The notes below the pieces were generated by a model. The model did not search any database. It was not told where the DNA came from and was given only the letters and a program-made list of their open reading frames with translations. Both the position numbers and the translations under genes were made by a program. A DNA stretch of 47,370 bases from a virus: positions 1-47,370 of IMG/VR virus record IMGVR_UViG_3300025913_000010. The stretch is one strand, 5' to 3'. Shown here in pieces: positions 18,510 through 25,294 of this stretch (the stretch's first letter is position 1; each line of letters begins with the position of its first letter).

Positions 18510-18790
18510 AAAAACTGATTCTAATCCCATTGTCCTGCTTGCTCCTGACTGGATGCTTGGCAGACAAACAAGTCCTGATGAAAACAACCGTGTTCGGTTT
18601 CAATGCCCAAACGCCAGCCGTAGCCGGTGCCGGTGCCGTGGTTGTGCAGATTGGATTGATTCGCTCTGAATACATTTCCAATCCGACTAGCAAGGCGACT
18701 AACATTTACGCCGCGCCATTGACCTCACACGTTCAGGCCAATCTGAATCCGCTGACACAATCCGCCACGGAAGACATTGGCACAAAGTGA
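18506..18790 (+). CDS. Lipoprotein, possible outer-membrane spanin
   Basis: A 94-aa protein with an N-terminal signal and a good lipobox (LLLTGC, Cys17). The mature part is Ala/Thr/Asn-rich. It starts at ATGA after the two-TM gene, the arrangement expected for a holin-spanin cassette, so an o-spanin role is plausible. It could also be a surface-exclusion lipoprotein. Confidence 0.7.
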   Translation: MKKLILIPLSCLLLTGCLADKQVLMKTTVFGFNAQTPAVAGAGAVVVQIGLIRSEYISNPTSKATNIYAAPLTSHVQANLNPLTQSATEDIGTK

Positions 18791-19200
18791 ACTTTGGTTT
18801 TCAAAATGAATGGGTTGACGTTCGCACGGGTGATGGTTTAAACGACCAGCTTTTAACAGAGCTAGTTTACCTCACCCGCAACGGAAAAGCGCTACGTTGC
18901 CCCATTGGGGGCACAACGGACGGCCTTTCCGTGCCGCGATGCGTTCAGAACATCATTCCCGCCGTTGGCGGTGATTGGAAGTCTGGCGTTTTGCACGACT
19001 CCGCGTATAGGCGTCAACTTGAGGTTTTAACAGACCAGCAATGGCTAAAGGCCAACTACACACAAGAGCAAGCCGACAACCTCATCCTAGAGGCTATGGA
19101 AAGCCAAGGCGTAGGTTTTATAATGCGACACACCATTTATCGCGCCTTAAGGATGTTTGGGAGTAAGGCGTTTAATGAAGACGGAAATATAAAAACTTGA
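18787..19200 (+). CDS. DUF1353 family phage protein
   Basis: A 137-aa protein from GTG 18787, coupled to the preceding stop. It matches the DUF1353 pattern: GGTTDGLSVPR (residues 41-51), a VLHDSAYRRQ segment, and an ADNLILEAMESQGVGFIMR helix with a terminal RMFGSKAF. The family is common in phages near lysis or tail genes. Its activity is not established. Confidence 0.8.
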   Translation: MNFGFQNEWVDVRTGDGLNDQLLTELVYLTRNGKALRCPIGGTTDGLSVPRCVQNIIPAVGGDWKSGVLHDSAYRRQLEVLTDQQWLKANYTQEQADNLILEAMESQGVGFIMRHTIYRALRMFGSKAFNEDGNIKT

Positions 19201-19201
19201 T

Positions 19202-20008
19202 ATGAATACCCCTTCCGTGATGGTGGTCGTTTCAGACATTCATTGCGGCAGCAAAGTCGGCCTATGCCCACCATCGGTTGAAAATGGCAGCGGCAACATA
19301 ATCACGCATGGTAAAAATCTCCATCAGGCTTGGCTCTGGTCAGTCTGGCAGGAATTGACATCCAAAGCATTGTCTATAGTTGGGACAGATAACGCAGTTT
19401 TGGCCATGAATGGTGATGCCACGGAGGGAAGCCATCACCGCAATGAACGCGAATTGATAGACGCGGATATAGCCATACACACAGACATGGCCGTAGAATG
19501 TCTTGCGCCACTCGCCAAAGCCTGTTCTAAGCGATTTGTTACCCTTGGCACTGAATGTCACACCCTCGAAATGGAACACGTCCTAGCGCGAAAGCTGGGG
19601 GCAGAGACAGGCAAGGCGCGGGACAAGTGGCTAATTGAGATAAACGGCTGTCTGGTGGATATGGCGCATCACATGACAACCACAAGCAGGGCTTACCTAG
19701 AGGCGTCTGCCATGTCCATCCTAATGGGTAATGCAAGGCTTCAAAGCGTTCGGGCAGGACATAGGCCAGCCGATGTCTATCTAAGGGCACACCGGCACTG
19801 TGGCGGGCATTATAGCGATGGCGCGGGGCTATTCTGTGTCACTGGCGCATTTCAAATGCTCACTCGCCACGGTCACAAGGTTGTAACTGATTCAATCCCC
19901 AGACCGTCTATAATCGTCCTAGATTGGCGCAACAAAGAATATGGCTCGCTTCCCATGGTTCACGAATTAACCGCTAAACCCCCTCAATATGAAATCACAA
20001 GACTTTAA
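19202..20008 (+). CDS. Calcineurin-like metallophosphoesterase
   Basis: A 268-aa enzyme with metallophosphoesterase metal motifs in order: SDIHCG (D12, H14), MNGDATEG (N70, D72), TLGTECH (E118, H120), AHHM (H156-H157) and AHRH (H197, H199). These bind a dinuclear metal centre and cleave phosphoesters; substrates in phages may be nucleotides or nucleic acid ends. It lies at the end of the late + strand operon. The following gene overlaps it by 20 bp. Confidence 0.85.
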   Translation: MNTPSVMVVVSDIHCGSKVGLCPPSVENGSGNIITHGKNLHQAWLWSVWQELTSKALSIVGTDNAVLAMNGDATEGSHHRNERELIDADIAIHTDMAVECLAPLAKACSKRFVTLGTECHTLEMEHVLARKLGAETGKARDKWLIEINGCLVDMAHHMTTTSRAYLEASAMSILMGNARLQSVRAGHRPADVYLRAHRHCGGHYSDGAGLFCVTGAFQMLTRHGHKVVTDSIPRPSIIVLDWRNKEYGSLPMVHELTAKPPQYEITRL

Positions 20009-20246
20009 GGCGTCCGAAATCATTGATTCAGCTAAATCTGTTCTGGCTTCTGATTTACTGATTGATGAACGTAAATTAGACCAATCAGCCGAAACTCTGC
20101 GCGAGCTAATGGAAAAGACTGGAAAGAGCCGTAGCGCGATTGTTGAACGAACAAAGGTTTTGATTAAAGAGGATAAACTTGAACAAGTGTGGAAGCGGCA
20201 GGGCAGAGCTATAGTGATGGCTTACCGAGCCAAAAAGATTTCCTAG
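19989..20246 (+). CDS. Small helix-turn-helix DNA-binding protein
   Basis: An 85-aa protein overlapping the metallophosphoesterase end. Residues 36-80 look like a winged helix-turn-helix: MEKTGKSRSAIVERTKVLIKE followed by a basic wing (KRQGRAIVMAYRAKK). It is the last gene before the terminator and may regulate late or early transcription. Confidence 0.65.
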   Translation: MKSQDFKASEIIDSAKSVLASDLLIDERKLDQSAETLRELMEKTGKSRSAIVERTKVLIKEDKLEQVWKRQGRAIVMAYRAKKIS

Positions 20247-20265
20247 CGCAATTCTTCGCGTTAGG
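20242..20265. terminator. Hairpin at end of late operon
   Basis: An 8-bp stem (20242-20249 with 20258-20265, one G-U pair) overlaps the stop codon of the HTH gene. No T-run follows on the + strand; a short T-run lies beyond it on the - strand. It may assist the stronger terminator at 20279-20327. Confidence 0.45.
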
Positions 20266-20278
20266 CTTCCAAAAACGG

Positions 20279-20327
20279 GCGGTAGTTGCATTTCCATGTT
20301 TTGTGCGACTGCCGCTCAATCTTTTTT
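20279..20327. terminator. Bidirectional rho-independent terminator between convergent operons
   Basis: A 12-bp stem (20279-20290 with 20304-20315, two G-U pairs) has a 13-base loop. It is followed by TTTTTT at 20322-20327 on the + strand and preceded by AAAAA at 20271-20275, which is a T-run on the - strand. It separates the + late operon from the - early operon. Confidence 0.85.
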
Positions 20328-20505
20328 AAGCTATTTCAAAACCCTTTTGCTCAAGCTGATATTCACATTGCTTTTTCCCAAAACACTCCGGCCATTTCAA
20401 TAATGCAATGCAGTCTCCCGCTGTGTCGCAAACTTCTAAAACCCAACCGTCGCCGCTCCAGCAGGCAACTAATTTGCAATCCTCTGGTATGTTTTTACCG
20501 TTCAT
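20326..20505 (-). CDS. Small hypothetical protein (59 aa)
   Basis: Last gene of the - strand operon. A 59-aa protein starting at ATG 20505, 3 bp past the previous stop. It contains Cys, Trp and Gly spread through a compact sequence (KLVACWSGDGWVLEVCD). No family recognised. Confidence 0.55.
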   Translation of the reverse strand: MNGKNIPEDCKLVACWSGDGWVLEVCDTAGDCIALLKWPECFGKKQCEYQLEQKGFEIA

Positions 20506-20507
20506 AA

Positions 20508-20843
20508 TCACTCAATGGTTATTTGTGTGGCGGATTGGAGTGCTTCTTTTGCCTCTTCGCATTCTTCACATGGAACCTTTATGTAATTGGATTGGCAATC
20601 GCAATGCAGCAAATGTGAAACTGCCCTAACCAATTCTGGAAATTGATTTGCGGCGTGGCAGAGGTATGCGGCGTTAATCTCGCCCATTCCTTCCAGCATA
20701 TCGTCATTATCAACCGCGACAATGTTTGGAAAATCGCTGGCGTGAATAGGAATTGATTTATCAAAACTCTGGAATGTTCCAATCCTCCATTGAAGATTAG
20801 AAATCTGTTTCAAAACCTCATCCAACTTTAGTGTCTTGCTCAT
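20508..20843 (-). CDS. Hypothetical phage protein (111 aa)
   Basis: A 111-aa mixed protein with a Cys-rich C-terminal part (HCDCQSNYIKVPCEECEEAKEAL). The CxC and CxxC pairs could bind a metal. No family recognised; typical accessory early gene. Confidence 0.65.
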   Translation of the reverse strand: MSKTLKLDEVLKQISNLQWRIGTFQSFDKSIPIHASDFPNIVAVDNDDMLEGMGEINAAYLCHAANQFPELVRAVSHLLHCDCQSNYIKVPCEECEEAKEALQSATQITIE

Positions 20844-20855
20844 AAATGTTTGGGG

Positions 20856-21044
20856 TTATTTTGGTGGTTCGGGTAATGGCATCCAATGGGTTGGCTCAAC
20901 ATAAACTCCATCGTCAGCCATCCAAGTTTCTCCACCATTAGTTTCATTTTCAACAAGCGTTCCTGTAAAAACACTTGGACTTTCAAATAGAATTGCCCGC
21001 CCTGTTTTTGGTGCAGTTTCAATCGGTTGCCATTCAACATTCAT
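20856..21044 (-). CDS. DUF551-like small phage protein
   Basis: A 62-aa protein opening with EWQPIETAPKTGRAILF and ending in PTHWMPLPEPP, the signature of DUF551, a small family frequent in phages of Gram-negative bacteria. The function is unknown. Confidence 0.75.
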   Translation of the reverse strand: MNVEWQPIETAPKTGRAILFESPSVFTGTLVENETNGGETWMADDGVYVEPTHWMPLPEPPK

Positions 21045-21492
21045 TCATAACTCCATCATTTTAGGGTTGTGGTTAAAAAGTGGTGCCAAACCTTTCATTT
21101 AAGAAAGTCCTCCGTGGCTCATGTAGCCTCTAACAGTGGTTTAAACTCGCGAGGTTTAAGCTTATCTGTTATCAAACGGTGTCGATTCAACTCATCTGGC
21201 ATTAAATTGGCTGGCTCTAGTCAAGAATTTCACTTGATACAGAGGTTGGGCCAAAAGGTCACAACTTGTTTTTCAATCGGATTGTTACCGATTCACAGAG
21301 CCATTAAAACTTTTTTGCTAAAATTGGTCGGGCAGGCAGGCTTTAAACCTGCGAACATCTTTAAATCCCAGCTTTCGACAGCCCTTTGATTTTAGATGCA
21401 CAAGTGCGACTTGTTCACGTGCTTCCTATAACGCTCGATGCCCGTATAAAAACCATATCAATTCTCATTTAAAATTGCAAGGGGAATTTTAA
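21045..21492. other. 448-bp intergenic stretch, possibly structured
   Basis: No convincing gene on either strand. On the - strand it has several small hairpins (for example AATCGG...CCGATT and ACAAGT...ACTTGT) and a tRNA-like segment at 21325-21385: a T-arm-like hairpin, an acceptor-like strand and ACCA, but no D-arm and a poor anticodon arm. I see no strong promoter. Confidence 0.4.
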
Positions 21493-21582
21493 TCAATGAT
21501 GTATGCGAATAAGCAAAACAACCATGGTTAGCAGAATCAGTGTAAAAACTTGCATCACAAAAGTTGCGGTTCTGATGTCCAT
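21493..21582 (-). CDS. 29-aa single-TM peptide
   Basis: A 29-aa peptide almost entirely a membrane helix (FVMQVFTLILLTMVVLLIRI). Its ATG overlaps the base after the preceding stop region (TGATATGG). It is the last of a run of overlapping tiny membrane-protein genes. Confidence 0.5.
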   Translation of the reverse strand: MDIRTATFVMQVFTLILLTMVVLLIRIHH

Positions 21583-21583
21583 A

Positions 21584-21739
21584 TCAATCCTTTCTCGCCA
21601 TTCCCCCAAGAATGACAAATCCGAACATGATTCCTGACCATAGCATAGGCACAAACCATTTGCTTTCGTGTATAAGCAATGAAGTATAATGCAACAGCAC
21701 AGCCAACAGCACAACTGGCGCGTATTGTTTTGAGGTCAT
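21584..21739 (-). CDS. 51-aa two-TM protein
   Basis: A 51-aa protein with two hydrophobic segments (VVLLAVLLHYTSLLI and LWSGIMFGFVILGG) joined by a short polar loop and ending in ARKD. It starts 6 bp after the stop of the secreted-protein gene that the IS element has split. Possible holin, superinfection-exclusion or regulatory membrane protein. Confidence 0.55.
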   Translation of the reverse strand: MTSKQYAPVVLLAVLLHYTSLLIHESKWFVPMLWSGIMFGFVILGGMARKD

Positions 21740-21745
21740 TTGATT

Positions 21746-22140
21746 TTATGGTTTTACCAATGTGCAATTTGTTTGGATATAGTCTTTTAACATTGTGGAT
21801 TTGCCTTCTATGTAAGCCGTTGAGCTATCCGACCAAATCCTAATTGTGCAATTAACATAATGAGAATCTGTGCTATCCACCCTGAAAATCTCTGAATGCC
21901 CGCTGGCTACCCACCAATAATTTGTCCAATAAGATGGTGGTATTCTAAATTCTTCATTTGTAATTCCGCAATCCCTGAAAATTCTTTGGCCAAACACATA
22001 AGTCGTTTCAGCGGCACACCAGACCTGACCGCGCTGAACTGGTGGATTGTTCGGGTTTGGCAAAAGCCTTTCGGTTGTGGTTGTAGAGCCATTAAATGTA
22101 TTAACATTAGTTGAAAGGCTCCAGTTTGTTAGCTGATAAA
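21746..22140 (-). pseudogene. 3' part of secreted-protein gene split by IS1595 element
   Basis: This is the C-terminal portion (about 128 residues plus the 8-bp target duplication) of a gene whose 5' part is at 24282-24422. Removing the IS element and one copy of the 8-bp duplication restores a single 175-codon frame from 24422 to 21746. The mature protein is Trp/Thr/Asn-rich with scattered Cys, a beta-rich exported style. The 3' fragment has no start codon of its own in a sensible position and is probably not translated. Confidence 0.88.
22133..22140. repeat. Left target-site duplication (CTGATAAA)
   Basis: CTGATAAA immediately left of the element, repeated exactly at 24282-24289. Eight bases is the usual duplication length for IS1595-family elements. 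Confidence 0.93.
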
Positions 22141-22164
22141 GGGGATTATATACTTGACTCACCA
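22141..22164 (+). repeat. Left terminal inverted repeat of IS1595 element
   Basis: 24 bases that pair with 24258-24281 at 22 of 24 positions; mismatches are at positions 15 and 16 of the repeat. Confidence 0.93.
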
Positions 22165-22189
22165 GACGTTTTGGGGTAGTTTCTTGCGT

Positions 22190-23167
22190 ATGAATGAGAC
22201 GACGAACGAGTTTCCCGCAACGCTGACGGCGGCAATCAAATACTTTGCCAACCCTGACGCGGCTTTGAATTTTGTGGCCTCCATCCGCTGGCAGGATGGC
22301 AAGGCGGTCTGCCCCTGCTGCAAGTCCACCAATGCCGCTTTCCTCGCCACCCGCCGCCTCTGGAAGTGCCGCGATTGCAAAAAGCAATTTTCGGTCAAGG
22401 TTGGCACCATTTTCGAGGACAGCCCCCTTGGCTTGGACAAATGGCTCCCCGCGTTCTGGATGATTGTGAATGCCAAGAACGGCATTAGCTCCTGCGAAGT
22501 TGCCCGCGCTTTGGGGGTCACCCAAAAGACCGCTTGGTTCATGCTGCATCGCATCCGCCTTGCCATGCAAAACAACAGCATGGACAAACTTTCGGGCGAA
22601 GTGGAAGCGGATGAAACCTACATCGGCGGCAAGGTTCGTCGGATGAACACCGCGCAACGCAACAAGCATGGACGCGGCACGGGCTGGACGGGTAAAGAGA
22701 TTGTCATGGGCCTGCTTGAACGCGGTGGCAAAGTTAAATTGAAACACCTTCGCACCACCAAACGCCATGACGTTCAAGGCGAGATTCGCCAGAACGTGGA
22801 AGCGGGTTCGCAGGTCTATACCGACACGCTCCGCTCTTACAACGGATTGAACAAGGATTATGTCCACGAAGCGATTGACCATGCCCGCTCCTACGTTCGC
22901 GGCAAATGCCATACGAACGGCTTGGAAAACTTTTGGAGTCTTCTCAAACGCGGCATTCGCGGGACATATATCAGCGTTGAACCTTTTCATTTGTTTCGTT
23001 ATCTGGACGAACAAGCATTCCGTTTCAATGAACGAGAGAACACTGATTCAGGGCGGTTTCTCATGGGCATCATTGGTATCATCGGCAAGCGGCTCCAGTA
23101 CGCCACACTCACGGGCAAGGATGGTCTCGGCGGTAGCGAAACGGCAGGGACGTGGCAAGCGGCGTAA
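22190..23167 (+). CDS. IS1595-family (ISXO2-like) transposase
   Basis: A 325-aa DDE transposase. From ATG 22190: an N-terminal zinc ribbon (C41-P-C-C44 and C60-R-D-C63), a helix-turn-helix (residues 100-125, GISSCEVARALGVTQKTAW), and a catalytic core with D141 (VEADETYIGGK), D212 (YTDTLRSY) and E246 (NGLENFWSLLKRG). The order and spacing match the IS1595 DDE domain. A TTG at 22154 would extend it into the inverted repeat and is less likely. It is convergent with the two cargo genes. Confidence 0.93.
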   Translation: MNETTNEFPATLTAAIKYFANPDAALNFVASIRWQDGKAVCPCCKSTNAAFLATRRLWKCRDCKKQFSVKVGTIFEDSPLGLDKWLPAFWMIVNAKNGISSCEVARALGVTQKTAWFMLHRIRLAMQNNSMDKLSGEVEADETYIGGKVRRMNTAQRNKHGRGTGWTGKEIVMGLLERGGKVKLKHLRTTKRHDVQGEIRQNVEAGSQVYTDTLRSYNGLNKDYVHEAIDHARSYVRGKCHTNGLENFWSLLKRGIRGTYISVEPFHLFRYLDEQAFRFNERENTDSGRFLMGIIGIIGKRLQYATLTGKDGLGGSETAGTWQAA

Positions 23168-23168
23168 G

Positions 23169-23315
23169 TCATGATTTGCGGCTCTTTTGTTTGGCGCGGG
23201 ACTTTTTATATTCAGTCTCGCGCCGATCAATTTCAGACTTCGGCACTGAAATCAATTTCTGTGCAAATTGGCGGAAGTTTTCAAACTCCGAATTATCGTT
23301 TTTGGTTTTGGGCAT
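23169..23315 (-). CDS. 48-aa companion of DUF3800 gene
   Basis: A 48-aa, very basic C-terminal protein (SEFENFRQFAQKLISVPKSE, then a Lys/Arg-rich tail). Its start overlaps the DUF3800 3' end by 23 bp, and it ends 2 bp from the transposase stop. A small protein of this type next to a DUF3800 gene seems familiar from other genomes, but I cannot check that here. It may be an antitoxin-like or nucleic-acid-binding partner. Confidence 0.65.
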   Translation of the reverse strand: MPKTKNDNSEFENFRQFAQKLISVPKSEIDRRETEYKKSRAKQKSRKS

Positions 23316-24231
23316 AATTTTTAAAATCGAAATCCTTTATAGGGAAATAGGTTCGCTTTAAGCCTTGGCTTCTCCATAAGGCTGTCTTTTTTGACTCGTC
23401 ATCGCGCATGTCATCTATCATTGCCTTGAATTTTTTCTTATCGGGTCGACGAAACCTTGGGTCTTGGTTTTTATTTATAATAAATTCGATTATCTGCGCC
23501 TCACCCGCAGATTGCCCCTCAAGGGCAACGTATTGCTGAACGGTATTTCTGAAATACATCGAAGTGAAATCCGCCCCCTGCAATGGCAAGCATGTTTTAT
23601 CATCATCAAAAGCAAGAGTTGCAAATCGCCAATCCTTATCTTTGTATTCTTGATGGATGTGGTGAATAAGTGCTAGCCACCCCTTTTTTGGTTTTTTGGT
23701 TTTGTCTTCGTCAAAAACAATATGAACTCTTTCTTTTGGCCAATATAAATCCAGCATGGCCGTCACACTTCCGTAAAAACTTCGTATGGTTTCCTCAAAT
23801 GGGTCTTTAGGAATGCCTAGTTTTGCGTTGCGTGCGGTAGCATAAGCTCCACCCACTGGAACAGCGGAATGCCCAAGCACCATGGCTAGACTATAAAGAA
23901 AATTGCGTCTTTTGACTGGTGACCAATCATAATACGAATCGCCAGGCTTAGTGTTTGCAGCTGGGCGAAATTCTCTAAAATGGAAATAGCGGACTTTTTC
24001 GTGGGGAGGCTTGTTGAATGGAGCATCATAATTATTTAATACACCACTCCATTCGCGGCAAAACTCTCTCCAATAATCGGCAGATTCCATTACGCCCCCC
24101 AAAATGGTTACCTCCGCTCCATCGTGCGTTCCAGATTCGTCTGCGTATAGCTTTAGCATCGCAAAAATCCCCCCATCGAAGCATGAAGCCCATTCGTCAA
24201 ATTTGATTGCCGCTTCATTTGCCTTAATCAT
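23293..24231 (-). CDS. DUF3800 domain protein (IS cargo)
   Basis: A protein of 312 aa from ATG 24231, or 288 aa from the internal ATG at 24159. DUF3800 signatures are LYADESGTH (residues 28-36), HIVFDED (170-176) and PLQGADF (216-222), acidic positions consistent with an RNase H-like fold. The shorter form starts directly at the domain and is the more typical start; the longer one begins 27 bp inside the inverted repeat. DUF3800 proteins are often found on mobile elements; nuclease activity is predicted, not proven. Here it travels with an IS1595 transposase and a 48-aa partner. Confidence 0.88.
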   Translation of the reverse strand: MIKANEAAIKFDEWASCFDGGIFAMLKLYADESGTHDGAEVTILGGVMESADYWREFCREWSGVLNNYDAPFNKPPHEKVRYFHFREFRPAANTKPGDSYYDWSPVKRRNFLYSLAMVLGHSAVPVGGAYATARNAKLGIPKDPFEETIRSFYGSVTAMLDLYWPKERVHIVFDEDKTKKPKKGWLALIHHIHQEYKDKDWRFATLAFDDDKTCLPLQGADFTSMYFRNTVQQYVALEGQSAGEAQIIEFIINKNQDPRFRRPDKKKFKAMIDDMRDDESKKTALWRSQGLKRTYFPIKDFDFKNYAQNQKR

Positions 24232-24257
24232 GCGCCAGCCCCTCCCTTGGAGTCAAG

Positions 24258-24281
24258 TGGTGAGTGTAGTATATAATCCCC
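24258..24281 (-). repeat. Right terminal inverted repeat of IS1595 element
   Basis: Reverse complement of the left repeat at 22 of 24 positions. Confidence 0.93.
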
Positions 24282-24289
24282 CTGATAAA
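24282..24289. repeat. Right target-site duplication (CTGATAAA)
   Basis: Exact copy of 22133-22140, directly adjoining the right inverted repeat. Confidence 0.93.
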
Positions 24290-24422
24290 GGTGGTTAAAT
24301 TCATTGCCATTAAAGACAGCTTGTTTATTTGGAAACCCACCGCCAACCATAAAGCCATAATCAAAAGATTGTGATTCGGCACACAAACAAACCAAACATC
24401 CGATTAGAATTAGGGGTTTCAT
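24282..24422 (-). pseudogene. 5' part of secreted-protein gene split by IS1595 element
   Basis: The first 47 codons from ATG 24422, encoding a signal peptide (MKPLILIGCLVCLCAESQS) and a Gly/Phe-rich start of the mature protein. The frame runs into the IS element and stops at 24228. With the element removed it joins the 3' part at 21746-22140 without a frameshift. The ATG overlaps the stop of the upstream 42-aa gene. Confidence 0.88.
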
Positions 24423-24547
24423 ATTCTTAGAAATTTCTCAACATGTTTCATTAACCAGTATGTTAGCGGACACATAACTGCCAACAAAATCATTCCTATT
24501 GCCATTCCAAGGAAAAGGAAGCACCAAAACTTTAGCGCCTCTTTCAT
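24419..24547 (-). CDS. 42-aa single-TM protein
   Basis: A 42-aa protein with one long hydrophobic helix (FWCFLFLGMAIGMILLAVMC) and a short basic tail. It has a purine-rich ribosome-binding site (AGGGGTGCGAG before the ATG) and ATGA overlaps with both neighbours. Confidence 0.55.
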   Translation of the reverse strand: MKEALKFWCFLFLGMAIGMILLAVMCPLTYWLMKHVEKFLRI

Positions 24548-24711
24548 CTCGCACCCCTTTCTTTAGACCTGATAGCGTCGTTAACTTTGCGAGCGTTCTT
24601 CACAAGTCGAATGTGTTCAATTTTGGTCATCCCACAGCGGCAAACTCCGACTTCAAAGAAGTGGTTTTTGCCATCACGCGGGCATTTCGTTGATAATAGT
24701 TCGGGTTTCAT
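24544..24711 (-). CDS. 55-aa Cys-containing protein
   Basis: A 55-aa basic protein with three Cys (KCPRDG and VCRCG), possibly a partial zinc ribbon. An AGAGGAG ribosome-binding site lies 11 bases before the ATG. It overlaps its neighbours by 4 bp on each side. Confidence 0.55.
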   Translation of the reverse strand: MKPELLSTKCPRDGKNHFFEVGVCRCGMTKIEHIRLVKNARKVNDAIRSKERGAR

Positions 24712-24860
24712 GGTTGTTTTTCTCCTCTAAAAATCAGGTATATAACGAGCATGCAAAGCGGATAGGCCATTGATAGCAGCATCCCGTGGAATATCTTTCC
24801 TTCCTCAAAGTGCCACCTAATCATGTCGTTTGTTTCTCGCATGTATTTCATAACTTCCAT
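24708..24860 (-). CDS. 50-aa single-TM protein
   Basis: A 50-aa protein: polar N-terminal helix (RETNDMIRWHFEEGK) then a membrane segment (MLLSMAYPLCMLVIYLIF). The stop overlaps the next ATG. It is the first of five tiny, tightly overlapping genes ending at 21493. Confidence 0.55.
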   Translation of the reverse strand: MEVMKYMRETNDMIRWHFEEGKIFHGMLLSMAYPLCMLVIYLIFRGEKQP

Positions 24861-24872
24861 TTGCTTTGGTTT

Positions 24873-25091
24873 TTATTTATTGTTTTTATTGAATTTCCGC
24901 AGGGCTGCTTGGCTTTCGTTTCCGTAAAGCCCCCACCGCTCATTTTGATAACTCAAGCACTTTCCAAGCTCTCGCAATTCAACCTCTAGCTTGCGGCACA
25001 GATATGCAAAGTTTCTGGCGCGGGCATATTCATCCCACCCCCTTAATTCTTTGGTCATCTTGTCCGTCCTTGGAGTTTGGCTTTTCATCAT
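24873..25091 (-). CDS. 72-aa phage protein (TPRTD type)
   Basis: A 72-aa helical protein beginning MMKSQTPRTDKM, a start common in small phage proteins that continue with an Arg/Glu-rich helix (FAYLCRKLEVELRELG). The ATG at 25091 overlaps the previous stop. Role unknown. Confidence 0.6.
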   Translation of the reverse strand: MMKSQTPRTDKMTKELRGWDEYARARNFAYLCRKLEVELRELGKCLSYQNERWGLYGNESQAALRKFNKNNK

Positions 25092-25294
25092 CAATCCTTT
25101 TTGTTCAGTTGTTTGGTTTTTGGTATTAACATTTCTTCGGCCTGCCTTATCAGCTTTGAATTCCATTTAATCTCTTTGTCTATGGCAAATCCTGTTGCCG
25201 GATTAAGCAGTCTCAATTCCTGATTCCGGTTGCGCTTCTCAATAATCCAGTTCTTAATCTTGGATGATTCCAGTTCTGGACGGCCGGTTTTCAT
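25091..25294 (-). CDS. 67-aa basic helical protein
   Basis: A 67-aa Lys/Asn/Arg-rich protein with short helices (SKIKNWIIEKRNRNQ). No domain recognised. It overlaps both neighbours at start and stop. Confidence 0.6.
   Translation of the reverse strand: MKTGRPELESSKIKNWIIEKRNRNQELRLLNPATGFAIDKEIKWNSKLIRQAEEMLIPKTKQLNKKD

Larger units (their letters stand above)
22141..24281. mobile_element. IS1595-family insertion element with DUF3800 cargo
   Basis: A 2,141-bp element bounded by 24-bp inverted repeats matching at 22 of 24 positions (both begin GGGGATTATATACT) and an 8-bp target duplication. It carries a + strand DDE transposase of ISXO2/IS1595 type, and on the - strand a 48-aa gene and a DUF3800 gene. 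Passenger genes are known in some IS1595 groups. Intact ends, duplication and reading frames indicate a recent insertion. It interrupts an early-region gene, so it was tolerated by this phage genome. Confidence 0.93.

Noticed and set aside
21069-21389. + strand frame of 106 codons
   Set aside because: Opposes the operon, has no ribosome-binding site and no protein-like character.
21746-23014. Long - strand frame (422 codons)
   Set aside because: It runs from the transposase antisense into the split secreted gene; the upper part is only the shadow of the transposase.
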